32,441 bases of DNA from an uncultured Ruaniaceae bacterium (GCA_938004115.1 CALKWS010000271.1:1-32441); one strand, 5' to 3'; positions 21,603 through 29,708 are shown, counted from the first letter of the stretch. The notes: generated from the sequence alone by a model not told the origin. Program-made: numbers and translations.

Positions 21603-22740
21603 ACCGCCATTCGACATCACCGACTCACGTCTGGCGGCGGCGGCCTGGAGCCGCATCGCCGAGTCCGACGACGCCGCCGCCCGGCCGCTCCTCGCAACGT
21701 CCGGGCCCGTGGCTGCGCTGGACTGGTTGTACCGCGGCGGACAGGGCGCCCCGCCCGGTATGCGTCCTGCTCCGCAGTGGGCCGCCGCCGCTGGGCGATG
21801 GCTGCCCCGGTTGCACAACCTCGATCCGCGCCGGGAACTCGACGTCATCACCCGCCGCGGGGGCCGGCTGCTGATACCGGGCGACGAGGACTGGCCCGTC
21901 CCCGTCGATGACCTTCCGGATCCGCCGTGGTGCTTGTGGGCGCTGGGGCCGGGAAACCCTGCCCACCTCGCCGCGACATCGGTGTCGATCGTGGGTGCGC
22001 GGGCGTGCACCGACTACGGTCAGCGGGCGGCCCAGGACCTGGCCTATGAGATCGGTAGCGAGCGGGTCACGATCGTCTCCGGCGGGGCGTTCGGCATCGA
22101 TGCCGCCGCACACCAGGCCGCGCTGGCCGCCGAGGCCCCGGTGGTGGCGGTGATGGCCGGCGGGCTGGATCGGTTCTACCCGCACGCCAACAGCTCCCTG
22201 TTGCAGCAGGTTGCCGACTGCGGCGCGGTACTGGCCGAGGTGCCGCCCGGGACCGCACCGATGCGCTCACGGTTCCTGCGCCGCAACCGGCTGATCGCCG
22301 CACTGGGCCGGGCGACGGTGGTGGTCGAGGCGGGATGGCGGTCCGGGGCGTTGAACACCGCCCGGGCCGCCGGGGAGTTGCTCCGCCCGGTCGGGGCCTA
22401 TCCCGGGCCGGTGACCTCGGCGGCCTCGGCCGGGTGCCACCGGATGATCCGGGACGGTGAGGCGGTACTGGTCACCGGCGCCACCGACGTCCTGGAACTG
22501 ATCAGCCCCCTCGGCACGGTCCAGGGGGCCGAGCCGGCCGTCCAGCCCGGGCTGCTGGATGACCTGGGTCCCGAGCAGGCCCGGGTGATGGACGCCCTGC
22601 CCGCGCGGGCCGCTGCCGGTTTCGACAACCTGGTGCGCGCCTCCGGATTGACCGTGACCCAGGTCCGTGCCGCGCTCGGCATGCTGGAACTGGGCGGCCA
22701 CGTCCGCCGGGACGGCGTCGGCTGGCGCCGGGCGGGCTGA
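21595..22740 (+). CDS. dprA: DNA-processing protein DprA
   Basis: DprA binds incoming single-stranded DNA and loads RecA during transformation. The product has 381 residues. The Rossmann-like core begins with SIVGARACTDYGQRAAQDLAYE and contains SGGAFGIDAAAH, AVMAGGLDRFYPHAN, FLRRNRLIAALGRATVVVEAGWRSGALNTA and AYPGPVTSAASAGCHRMIRDG, all family hallmarks. A winged-helix domain closes the protein (about 315-381). The N-terminal 110 residues are the less conserved SAM-like part. The start lies inside the comM 3' end. It is probably the last gene before the xerC promoter; 105 bases separate it from xerC. Confidence 0.96.
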   Translation: MTEPPFDITDSRLAAAAWSRIAESDDAAARPLLATSGPVAALDWLYRGGQGAPPGMRPAPQWAAAAGRWLPRLHNLDPRRELDVITRRGGRLLIPGDEDWPVPVDDLPDPPWCLWALGPGNPAHLAATSVSIVGARACTDYGQRAAQDLAYEIGSERVTIVSGGAFGIDAAAHQAALAAEAPVVAVMAGGLDRFYPHANSSLLQQVADCGAVLAEVPPGTAPMRSRFLRRNRLIAALGRATVVVEAGWRSGALNTARAAGELLRPVGAYPGPVTSAASAGCHRMIRDGEAVLVTGATDVLELISPLGTVQGAEPAVQPGLLDDLGPEQARVMDALPARAAAGFDNLVRASGLTVTQVRAALGMLELGGHVRRDGVGWRRAG

Positions 22741-22833
22741 ACGTCGGTCACGACCACGACCGTCCGGCCGGCCCTGACAGGGGTGGCCACGTCCGGCGCC
22801 GTGTCGCGCTCCCGGTGGTCGATGCGGCCGTGC

Positions 22834-22839
22834 GACAGT
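22834..22839 (+). promoter_or_regulatory. -10 element for leaderless xerC
   Basis: GACAGT ends 6 bases before the xerC ATG at 22846, and there is no Shine-Dalgarno sequence. Same arrangement as at smc, 4247, rimM and rnhB. Confidence 0.45.
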
Positions 22840-22845
22840 GGCCCC

Positions 22846-23790
22846 ATGGCCCAGGGACAGCACGATCCGGACGGGAGCCGGCCCGGAGATGCCCAGGTCC
22901 TGGAGGCCTTCGCCGCCCATCTGGAACTGCAACGCGGGTTGTCGCAGCACACGGTTCGCGGTTACCGCAGTGACGCTGCCGCGCTCCTATCGAGCCTGCC
23001 GCCGCTGGCCTCGGAGGCCGAGCGCAGCGACCTGCAGGCCTTGGACCTGACCGCACTGCGGCACTGGTTGGCGGGCCTGTCGCATCGGGGTCATAGCCGC
23101 GCCAGCCTCGCCCGGCGCGCGGCGGCGGCACGCACGTTCACCGCCTGGGCTGCCGACACCGGCCGGTTAGCGGTCGATCCCGGTCCGCGGCTGCTCGCGC
23201 CGCGTGCGGACAAGGTGGTCCCGCACGTGCTGACGGCCGAGGAGGCGGCGACGCTGCTGCGGACCGCGGAGGAGCGAGCCGACGACGGCCCGGTCGAGGT
23301 TCGGGACTGGGCGGTCCTGGAACTGCTGTACGCCTCGGGTGTGCGGATCGGGGAACTGGTCGCCCTCGACCTGTCCCACGTGAACTTCGCCGAGAGGCTG
23401 GTCCTCGTGCTGGGCAAGGGGGGCAGGGAACGCATGGTGCCCTTCGGGGTGCCGGCGGCCAGGGCCCTGCAACGGTGGCTGGACACGCGGGAGGACCTCG
23501 CTGCCGAACACAGCCCGCCCGCGCTCTTCCTCGGGGTGCGAGGCGGCCGGCTCGGGGCCCGGCAGGTGCGTTCGATGGTTCACCACCTCACCGCCCTGGC
23601 GGGTGTACGGGATCTGGCACCGCACGGGTTGCGGCACTCGGCGGCCACCCACCTGCTGGAGGGCGGTTCGGACCTGCGCTCGGTCCAGGAGGTCCTGGGT
23701 CACTCCTCCCTGCACACCACCCAGCGCTACACCCACATCTCCACCGACAGACTCCGTGCCGCGTTCCACCAGGCCCACCCCCGGGCCTGA
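22846..23790 (+). CDS. xerC: Tyrosine recombinase XerC
   Basis: XerC, with XerD, resolves chromosome dimers at dif during division. The product has 314 residues. The N-terminal SAM-like DNA-binding domain (about 18-120) includes HLELQRGLSQHTVRGYRSD. The catalytic domain has Arg167 (SGVRIGEL), Lys191 (LGKGGRER), His260 and Arg263 (PHGLRHSAATHL), His286 (LGHSSLHTTQRYTH) and the nucleophile Tyr295. All active-site residues are present. Its position beside dprA and rpsB matches the chromosomal xerC of other actinobacteria and not a prophage integrase. It converges on the M23 gene, with 33 bases between the ends. Confidence 0.96.
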   Translation: MAQGQHDPDGSRPGDAQVLEAFAAHLELQRGLSQHTVRGYRSDAAALLSSLPPLASEAERSDLQALDLTALRHWLAGLSHRGHSRASLARRAAAARTFTAWAADTGRLAVDPGPRLLAPRADKVVPHVLTAEEAATLLRTAEERADDGPVEVRDWAVLELLYASGVRIGELVALDLSHVNFAERLVLVLGKGGRERMVPFGVPAARALQRWLDTREDLAAEHSPPALFLGVRGGRLGARQVRSMVHHLTALAGVRDLAPHGLRHSAATHLLEGGSDLRSVQEVLGHSSLHTTQRYTHISTDRLRAAFHQAHPRA

Positions 23791-23823
23791 CCGGCCCGCT
23801 GCGGCGGACCCGCCCGGGTGCTC

Positions 23824-24429
23824 TCAGTACGGGTACAGCCGGATCGTCACCGGCTCCGCGCCCACCAGCGTCAGCGGATCCAGGTACGTCCGGTCCCCGA
23901 CCCGCGCGCCCCAGTGCAGACAGTCGCGGGCGCAGTGCGGTTCGGCCTCCCACCCGGACAGATGACCGATCACGGTGCCTCGGGTCACCGTGTCCCCGAC
24001 CCGGACGGCAGGTTCGACGGGCTCGTAGGTGGTCCGGATGCCGTCGGGATGGTCGATCGAGACGACGGTGCGGTCCACCACGCGGCCGGCGAACACCACC
24101 ACACCTCCCGCCGCCGCGTGCACGGGCTGGGAGGGGGCCGCCGCCGCAAGGTCCACCCCGCGGTGACCCGCGCCCCAGGGGCGATCCGGCGCCTCGAAGC
24201 TGCGCTCCACCCGGGGTTCTGGGCGTAGCGGCCAGGCGTATTCCACCAGGGGCGACCGCTCGGCCGCCCAGCCCGCGGCACCGTGCGGCCCGACGTCGAC
24301 GTGCTGCCCGTCACGCGGTGCGTCCCCGGCGGGCCCGCCAGGCGGTGCGTCCCCGGCGGGTCCCAGCGCAGCGGCAAGTGCCACCGCGCCGACGGCGAGC
24401 ACCCCAGCGCCTGCCGCACGGATACCCAT
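23824..24429 (-). CDS. Secreted M23 (LytM-type) endopeptidase-like protein
   Basis: This 201-residue protein has an N-terminal signal peptide (hydrophobic residues 5-22, Ala-rich) and a C-terminal M23 domain (about 65-195) that in active members cuts peptidoglycan cross-links. The zinc ligands His89 and Asp93 are in GHRGVD. At the second metal motif the sequence is CLHWG: His172 is kept, but the preceding motif histidine is Cys170. This form is known in actinobacterial M23 proteins and may mean reduced or absent catalysis, as in regulators of amidases. Two 9-residue Pro/Gly repeats (19-bp copies at 24315-24333 and 24342-24360) follow the signal. The start is supported by AGGAGGGAGGG on the minus strand. 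It is divergent from rpsB. Confidence 0.9.
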   Translation of the reverse strand: MGIRAAGAGVLAVGAVALAAALGPAGDAPPGGPAGDAPRDGQHVDVGPHGAAGWAAERSPLVEYAWPLRPEPRVERSFEAPDRPWGAGHRGVDLAAAAPSQPVHAAAGGVVVFAGRVVDRTVVSIDHPDGIRTTYEPVEPAVRVGDTVTRGTVIGHLSGWEAEPHCARDCLHWGARVGDRTYLDPLTLVGAEPVTIRLYPY

Positions 24430-24673
24430 GGCCGTACCCTCCCTCCTGGCGCAGACCGGCTCCCTCCCGCCGCACCGGCACCGGGGCCGAGCGTGCGCGG
24501 GAGACCGAGCCTGCCCGATGCGGTACCGGGACGGCGGTCACCTGCGGGAGGATGTGGAGGATCCGGCGAACCGGCCGCCAGGTGTGGATAGCCGCCGGGT
24601 GTACGGATCGGAACGTGAGCAGGATCTCAGCTGGCCCGCGGCTCTGGGCGGGTACCTGCTCTGGGGTGGGAAG

Positions 24674-24690
24674 ACCCGATCGGGTACGAT
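24674..24690 (+). promoter_or_regulatory. rpsB promoter with palindrome ACCCGATCGGGT
   Basis: TACGAT (24685-24690) is a good -10. A perfect 12-bp palindrome (24674-24685) occupies the spacer and shares its last base with the -10. Its core CCCGATCGGG is also upstream of ffh. No clear -35 is visible, so an activator or repressor may act here. Positions 24430-24673, between the M23 start and this site, show nothing else. Confidence 0.5.
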
Positions 24691-24693
24691 GGG

Positions 24694-24845
24694 GCCCGCA
24701 GCCGGTGGGTCTGCGGGCTTGTCCTGCGACGAATCGGCTGACATCGCGTGTTCACCTGCCCTCGGGGGCCGCGTGGCGAGGTCCGCAACGTTGTTGCGGT
24801 GCCGCGTGGCCGTGAACACCAGGAGTCGCCACCGCACCTCGGTGG
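24694..24845 (+). promoter_or_regulatory. Structured leader of the rpsB-tsf mRNA
   Basis: Three perfect hairpins follow the promoter. GCCCGCAG/CTGCGGGC (24694-24701, 24711-24718) lies at the expected transcript start. CCGCAAC/GTTGCGG (24783-24799) has a 3-base loop and is flanked by two copies of GCCGCGTGGC (24768-24777, 24801-24810). CCACCG/CGGTGG (24829-24845) completes the set. The leader is about 220 bases long. In E. coli the rpsB leader is bound by S2 for feedback control; equivalence here is inference. Confidence 0.5.
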
Positions 24846-24920
24846 TCACGAACAACCGAAACCGTGCGCCTCGCGCGCACCCGATCCGCGGCCGGCCGGT
24901 CGCGGCGAAAGGACCCAGCC

Positions 24921-25955
24921 ATGGCTGTTGTCACCATGCGCCAGCTCCTGGAGAGCGGCGTCCACTTCGGGCACCAGACCCGCCGGTGGAACCCGAAGAT
25001 GAAGCGCTTCATCTTCACCGAACGCAACGGGATCTACATCATCGACCTGCAGAAGTCGCTGCAGGACATCGACCGTGCCTATTCCTTCGTCAAGGACACC
25101 GTCGCCCACGGCGGCACGATCCTGTTCGTCGGCACGAAGAAGCAGGCACAGGAAGCCATCGAGGAACAAGCCACTCGCGTGGGGATGCCCTACGTCAACC
25201 AGCGGTGGTTGGGCGGCATGCTCACCAACTTCGGGACCGTCTCCAAGCGTCTGCAGCGGATGAAGGAACTCGAAGAGGTCGACCTCGATGACGTCGCGGG
25301 TTCGGCCTACACCAAGAAGGAACTGCTCATGCAGCGCCGGGAGCGGGACAAACTCGCCCGCACCCTCGGCGGTATCCGCGACATGGCCAAGGTGCCCTCC
25401 GCGGTGTGGATCGTCGACACCAAGAAGGAGCACCTGGCGGTCGCCGAGGCGCGCAAACTGAACATCCCGGTGGTCGCGATCCTGGACACCAACTGCGACC
25501 CGGACGAAGTGGACTACCCGATCCCCGGCAACGACGACGCGATCCGCTCGGTGGCCCTGCTCACCCGGGTGGTGGCCGACGCGGTCGCCGAGGGCCTGAT
25601 CGCCCGCCACGGCGGCGACAAGGGCGAGTCCGGTGGCCAGGAGGCCGAACCGCTGGCCGAGTGGGAGCGTGAACTGCTCGCGACCCACGAGTCGGAGGGT
25701 TCCGGTGCGGTCTCGGTGGCCGCGGCCGAGGAGCCCTCACCCGAGGCCGAGGCTGCCCAGCAGGTGGCCGGCGGCATCAACGAGGCCGCGGACGTCGCCG
25801 CCGCTGCCGAAGAGGCCGAGGCCGTCAGCGCCCCTGCCGAGGCGCCCACCGAGGATCGTCCCGAGGAGGCCACTGCACCTCAGACCGCTCCGGCCGCCCA
25901 CGAGGAGGCCCCGGTCCAGAACGCCTCGACGGACGACACCACCGAGACTGCCTAA
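24921..25955 (+). CDS. rpsB: 30S ribosomal protein S2
   Basis: S2 joins the 30S subunit late and is needed for S1 binding in other bacteria. The product has 344 residues. The S2 domain covers the first 240: VTMRQLLESGVHFGHQTRRWNPKMK, IDLQKS, FVGTKKQAQ, NQRWLGGMLTNF and VVAILDTNCDPD are all in place. The last 100 residues are Ala/Glu/Pro-rich low complexity, an actinobacterial tail. The ATG at 24921 has GAAAGGA (24907-24913) upstream. It forms an operon with tsf, 26 bases apart, behind a long leader with perfect hairpins. Confidence 0.97.
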   Translation: MAVVTMRQLLESGVHFGHQTRRWNPKMKRFIFTERNGIYIIDLQKSLQDIDRAYSFVKDTVAHGGTILFVGTKKQAQEAIEEQATRVGMPYVNQRWLGGMLTNFGTVSKRLQRMKELEEVDLDDVAGSAYTKKELLMQRRERDKLARTLGGIRDMAKVPSAVWIVDTKKEHLAVAEARKLNIPVVAILDTNCDPDEVDYPIPGNDDAIRSVALLTRVVADAVAEGLIARHGGDKGESGGQEAEPLAEWERELLATHESEGSGAVSVAAAEEPSPEAEAAQQVAGGINEAADVAAAAEEAEAVSAPAEAPTEDRPEEATAPQTAPAAHEEAPVQNASTDDTTETA

Positions 25956-25981
25956 GACCCCCACACTCTGGAAGGACACTG

Positions 25982-26821
25982 ATGGCGAATTACACCGCCG
26001 CTGACATCAAGGCGCTCCGGGAGCGCACCGGTGCCGGCATGCTCGACGTCAAGAAGGCCCTTGATGAGGCCGACGGCGACAGCGAGAAGGCCCTGGAGAT
26101 CATCCGCATCAAGGGACTGAAGGGCGTGAGCAAGCGGGAGGACCGCGCCGCGTCCGACGGACTGGTGGCCACCTCGATCATCGCCGGCGAATCCGGGCAG
26201 CGGGGCGTCCTGGTCGAAGTCAACTCCGAGACCGACTTCGTGGCCAAGAACGACACCTTCGGCCAACTGGCCCAGACCGTCGTGACCGCGGCGAGCAACT
26301 CCGAGGCGCAGGACGCCGAGGGGCTGCTCCAGGTGGAGGTCGACGGGCGCCCGCTGCAGGCGATCGTGGACGAGACCGCCGCGACGCTCGGAGAGAAACT
26401 GGTGGTGCGCCGCCTCGCCCGGATCGAAGGCGAGGTGCTCACCGAGTACCTGCACCGCACCTCCAAGGACCTGCCCCCGCAGGTCGGGGTCCTGGTGGCC
26501 AGCGACGAGGCCGGGGGAGCGGTGGCCCGCGACGTGGCCATGCACATCGCCGCCTTCAGCCCCACCTACCTCACCCGCGAGGACGTTCCCGAGGACCTGG
26601 TCGCCGACGAGCGCCGGATCGCCGAGGAGACCGCCCGCGCGGAGGGCAAGCCGGAACGGGCCATGCCCAAGATCATCGAGGGCCGGTTGAACGGGTTCTT
26701 CAAGGAGAACGTCCTGCTGGACCAGCCGTTCGCCCGCGACCCGAAGAAGACGGTCGGGCAGATCGTCGACGAAGCCGGGGGGAAGATCACCGGGTTCGTG
26801 CGGTTCCGCGTCGGAGCCTGA
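25982..26821 (+). CDS. tsf: Elongation factor Ts
   Basis: EF-Ts exchanges GDP for GTP on EF-Tu during translation. The product has 279 residues, normal for actinobacteria. The N-terminal UBA-like domain starts YTAADIKALRERTGAGMLDVKKAL, and the core contains the EF-Tu-contacting TDFVAKN motif. The C-terminal part ends KKTVGQIVDEAGGKITGFVRFRVG. GGAAGGAC (25970-25977) precedes the ATG. It is cotranscribed with rpsB, and a strong hairpin eleven bases after the stop ends the operon. Confidence 0.97.
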   Translation: MANYTAADIKALRERTGAGMLDVKKALDEADGDSEKALEIIRIKGLKGVSKREDRAASDGLVATSIIAGESGQRGVLVEVNSETDFVAKNDTFGQLAQTVVTAASNSEAQDAEGLLQVEVDGRPLQAIVDETAATLGEKLVVRRLARIEGEVLTEYLHRTSKDLPPQVGVLVASDEAGGAVARDVAMHIAAFSPTYLTREDVPEDLVADERRIAEETARAEGKPERAMPKIIEGRLNGFFKENVLLDQPFARDPKKTVGQIVDEAGGKITGFVRFRVGA

Positions 26822-26831
26822 ACCACCGTAG

Positions 26832-26865
26832 CCGCTCCGGCCCCGCCCCGGCGGGGCCGGAGCGG
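26832..26865 (+). terminator. Strong hairpin terminator after tsf
   Basis: Positions 26832-26847 and 26850-26865 are perfectly complementary over 16 bp (arm CCGCTCCGGCCCCGCC), leaving a two-base gap that would open to a small loop. TTCG follows instead of a long U-tract. This is the most stable stem-loop I find in the window. Confidence 0.8.
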
Positions 26866-26898
26866 TTCGCCTGTGCGCACCGTCACCGACGCCTGCGG

Positions 26899-26904
26899 CA
26901 TGAT
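26899..26904 (+). promoter_or_regulatory. Candidate pyrH -10 element
   Basis: CATGAT lies between the tsf terminator and the pyrH ATG at 26940, giving a leader of about 30 bases with GGGAG as ribosome binding site. Confidence 0.4.
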
Positions 26905-26939
26905 GGACCAAGCCTGCTGACCAGCACCAGGGAGCACCG

Positions 26940-27665
26940 ATGAGCACCACCAACCCGGCCCGACGTCGAGTCCTGTTGAAGTTGTCCGGGGAGGTGTTCG
27001 GCGGAGGACGAGTGGGTCTGGACCCCGATGTGGTGTCCGGGGTGGCCCAGGAAGTCGCGGTGGCCGCCATGGACGGAGTCGAGGTCGGCATCGTGGTGGG
27101 TGGCGGCAACTTCTTCCGCGGCGCCGAACTGTCCCAGCGGGGCCTGGACCGGGCCCGCGCGGACTACATGGGGATGCTGGGCACGGTGATGAACTGCCTG
27201 GCACTGCAGGACTTCCTGGAAAAGGCAGGCGTGAACACGCGGGTCCAGACCGCGATCACCATGGGTCAGGTGGCCGAGCCCTACATCCCGCTGCGAGCCA
27301 TCCGGCACCTGGAGAAGGGACGCGTGGTCATCTTCGGCGCCGGCGCCGGGATGCCGTACTTCTCCACCGACACCGTCGCGATCCAACGCGCGCTGGAGAC
27401 CCACTGCGAGGAAGTACTGGTGGGCAAGAACGGTGTGGACGGGGTATACACCGCCGACCCGAACACCGACCCGAACGCCGAACTGCTCAAACACATCACC
27501 TTCGACGAGGCGATCCAGCGCGACCTGCGCGTGGTGGACTCCACCGCCCTGGCGCTCTGCCGCGACAACGAACTGCCGATGCACGTGTTCGGCATGGGCG
27601 AGCCGGGGAACGTCACCCGCGCCCTGCGTGGTGAGATGATCGGGACGCTGGTCACCTCCCGGTGA
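26940..27665 (+). CDS. pyrH: UMP kinase
   Basis: PyrH phosphorylates UMP to UDP, the committed step toward UTP and CTP; the bacterial hexamer is of the amino-acid kinase fold. The product has 241 residues. It shows RRVLLKLSGEVFGG at the N-terminus, VVGGGNFFRG, DYMGMLGTVMNCLALQDFLE, FGAGAGMPYFSTDTVA and VLVGKNGVDGVYTADP, all standard. The ATG at 26940 follows GGGAG at 7-base spacing. It starts a new unit after the tsf terminator and continues into frr after 34 bases. No anomaly. Confidence 0.97.
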   Translation: MSTTNPARRRVLLKLSGEVFGGGRVGLDPDVVSGVAQEVAVAAMDGVEVGIVVGGGNFFRGAELSQRGLDRARADYMGMLGTVMNCLALQDFLEKAGVNTRVQTAITMGQVAEPYIPLRAIRHLEKGRVVIFGAGAGMPYFSTDTVAIQRALETHCEEVLVGKNGVDGVYTADPNTDPNAELLKHITFDEAIQRDLRVVDSTALALCRDNELPMHVFGMGEPGNVTRALRGEMIGTLVTSR

Positions 27666-27699
27666 ACGGCAAGTCCGCAGCGACGAACAAGGAGAGACC

Positions 27700-28257
27700 A
27701 TGATCGATGACATCCTCCTCGAGGCCGAGGAGAAGATGGCCAAGGCAGTCGACGTCGCCCGGGAGGATCTGGGGAGCATCCGCACCGGCCGGGCCAACGT
27801 CGGGATGTTCAACAAGCTCGAGGTGGACTACTACGGCGCCCCCACCCCGCTGCAGCAGTTGGCCTCGATGACGATCCCAGAGGCCCGCACGGTGCTGATC
27901 TCCCCGTACGACAAGTCGTCGATGAGCGCCATCGAGAAGACCCTGCGCGAATCCGACCTCGGCGTGAACCCCTCCAACGACGGCGTCATGATCCGGGTGG
28001 TCCTGCCGGCGCTCACCGAGGAACGCCGCCGTGACTACGTCAAACTCGCCAAGGCCAAAGGGGAGGAGGCCCGGGTCTCGGTGCGCAGCATCCGGCGGAA
28101 GGCGCGCGAGGACCTGGACAAGCTCGCCAAGGACGGTGACGTGGGGGAGGACGAGGTAGGACGGGCCCAGAACGACCTGGACAGCCTCACCCGTCAGCAC
28201 ACCGACGAGATCGACTCCCTGCTCGCCGGCAAGGAGAAGGAACTCCTCGAGGTGTGA
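27700..28257 (+). CDS. frr: Ribosome recycling factor
   Basis: RRF splits post-termination ribosomes together with EF-G. The product has 185 residues, exactly the usual size. The helical core starts IDDILLEAEEKMAKAVDVAREDLGSIRTGRANVGMF, followed by YGAPTPLQQLASMTIPEART and the basic hairpin RREDYVKLAK-like segment (here RRRDYVKLAKAKGEEARVSVR). AAGGAGA (27689-27695) precedes the ATG by 4 bases. The stop overlaps the cdsA GTG as GTGA, so CdsA is coupled to RRF. Confidence 0.97.
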   Translation: MIDDILLEAEEKMAKAVDVAREDLGSIRTGRANVGMFNKLEVDYYGAPTPLQQLASMTIPEARTVLISPYDKSSMSAIEKTLRESDLGVNPSNDGVMIRVVLPALTEERRRDYVKLAKAKGEEARVSVRSIRRKAREDLDKLAKDGDVGEDEVGRAQNDLDSLTRQHTDEIDSLLAGKEKELLEV

Positions 28258-29534
28258 TCGTCCGGGCGATGAACGATCAGCACCCCCCGGGCGACCCGCC
28301 GCTGACCCGGCGGCAGTTGCGGGCTGCTGAACGCGCCCGCGCCCGGGCGGCTGCCGCGGAGACCAGCGCCCCGGCGGACCGGGAACCCGCCGGGGCCGCG
28401 CATCCGGACAACGCAGCGGATCCGGACAACGCAGCGGATCCGGCCGTGCCGATGCCCGACGACGGGGACGGGCAAGGCGTACCGACGCCCGACGAGGGTG
28501 AGGAGCCAACCACGCCGGCGCCGTGGGCACCGATCCCCAGACCCGGCGGCCCCACCGGCCGCCCACGGTCCCGCACCTCCGGCAACCGGGCCACGCCGTC
28601 GTCCCCGCCGGCAGGACCGCCGGATGCCGCAGCGGCCGCAGCGGCCGACCCGGCACCTGAGCCGACCTCCCGCCGGTCGCAACGAAGAGCCTCCCGCCGG
28701 GGCGCGGCGGAGCAGAAACCCGCGTCGCGGGCCGGACGGGACCTCAAGGGCGCCATCGGTGTGGGCGTAGGACTGGGCGCGGTGCTGTTGTTGTCCCTGT
28801 TCATCCGCGACGTGGGGTTCGTGGTCCTGGCGATCGTGGCCTGTGGCCTGGCGCTGTGGGAGTTGGCGCGAGCGGTCAGCACCCGGGACATCGAGATGCC
28901 GCTGGTGCCGCTGTTGGTGGGCAGTGCGGGCATCCTGGTGTCCGCGTACACCTCCGGGCTGGAGGCGATGTGGGTCGCGTTCATGCTCACCGCCGGCGGT
29001 GCGTTCATCTGGCGGGTGCTGGAAGGCAGCGGTCCCACCGCCCTGCGGGACGCGACCGCCGCGATCTTCGCCGCCGCGTATATCCCGTTCATGGCCGGGT
29101 TCGTGGTGTTGATGCTGACCGGCGACGGCGGGCCGTGGCTGGTGCTGGCGTTCATCGTCCTGGTGGTGTCCAACGACCTGGGCGGTTACATCGCGGGAGT
29201 GTTCTTCGGGCAGCACCCGATGGCCCCGACGGTGAGCCCGAAGAAGTCCTGGGAGGGGTTCGCCGGCTCCATCGTGCTGACCGTGGCCGTAGGCGTCGGG
29301 ATGACCGTCCTCGCCCTGGACGGACCCTGGTGGGCCGGGATCGTCATGGGAGTGGCGGCCGTGATCGCCGCCACGGTCGGGGACCTGGCGGAGTCCCTGC
29401 TCAAACGAGACCTGGGCGTGAAGGACATGGGCACGCTGCTGCCCGGCCATGGCGGGGTGTTGGACCGGATCGACTCGATGCTCGTGGCTGCCCCGGTGAT
29501 CTTCGTCGTCCACCTGCTCCTGGTGGGCAACTGA
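28254..29534 (+). CDS. cdsA: Phosphatidate cytidylyltransferase
   Basis: CdsA makes CDP-diacylglycerol from phosphatidic acid and CTP, the precursor of all membrane phospholipids. The product has up to 426 residues. The first 160 are Pro/Ala/Asp/Arg-rich and probably disordered, with a duplicated PDNAAD unit; typical bacterial CdsA lacks so long an extension, though actinobacterial forms often have one. Around eight membrane helices follow. The family signature is at the end: SPKKSWEGFAGS, then GDLAESLLKRDLGVKDMGTLLPGHGGVLDRIDS. The GTG at 28254 overlaps the frr stop (GTGA); ATG 28269 is an alternative. It is the last gene before a 174-base gap; rlmN, often next in actinobacteria, is not present. 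Confidence 0.95.
   Translation: MIVRAMNDQHPPGDPPLTRRQLRAAERARARAAAAETSAPADREPAGAAHPDNAADPDNAADPAVPMPDDGDGQGVPTPDEGEEPTTPAPWAPIPRPGGPTGRPRSRTSGNRATPSSPPAGPPDAAAAAAADPAPEPTSRRSQRRASRRGAAEQKPASRAGRDLKGAIGVGVGLGAVLLLSLFIRDVGFVVLAIVACGLALWELARAVSTRDIEMPLVPLLVGSAGILVSAYTSGLEAMWVAFMLTAGGAFIWRVLEGSGPTALRDATAAIFAAAYIPFMAGFVVLMLTGDGGPWLVLAFIVLVVSNDLGGYIAGVFFGQHPMAPTVSPKKSWEGFAGSIVLTVAVGVGMTVLALDGPWWAGIVMGVAAVIAATVGDLAESLLKRDLGVKDMGTLLPGHGGVLDRIDSMLVAAPVIFVVHLLLVGN
28402..28443. repeat. 18-bp in-frame tandem repeat inside cdsA
   Basis: ATCCGGACAACGCAGCGG is repeated exactly at 28402-28419 and 28420-28437, followed by a partial third copy. It encodes PDNAAD twice in the disordered N-terminal extension, and its exactness suggests recent duplication. 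Confidence 0.85.
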
Positions 29535-29666
29535 CCCCCGAGCACGAGGAGTTCGCCACCTCACCGCGCGTGCCTTGCGTCACTACCGGTGGTTTATGGC
29601 ACCGTTACCACCAACGCCGTGGTGGCCCCTGGCGGCCGCGTGGTGCGCATCAGTGCGCCGATAGGA

Positions 29667-29672
29667 CACAAT
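29667..29672 (+). promoter_or_regulatory. Candidate promoter before the DivIVA-repeat gene
   Basis: CACAAT, as in the rpsP promoter, lies 36 bases before the ATG at 29709, with a strong ribosome binding site between. The rest of the 174-base gap after cdsA holds GGTGG/CCACC segments (29588-29625) that can pair in two alternative ways. Confidence 0.35.
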
Positions 29673-29708
29673 GAGTGCCGGATTCGCCCGGATGAGGAGG
29701 AGCGCGGT

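Noticed and set aside
20037..22740. comM and dprA as proof of natural competence
   Set aside because: Both genes are retained in many bacteria with no known transformation, and no DNA-uptake genes are in the window.
22846..23790. XerC as an integrase of a mobile element
   Set aside because: It sits in the conserved dprA-xerC-rpsB order with no attachment repeats, excisionase or phage genes.
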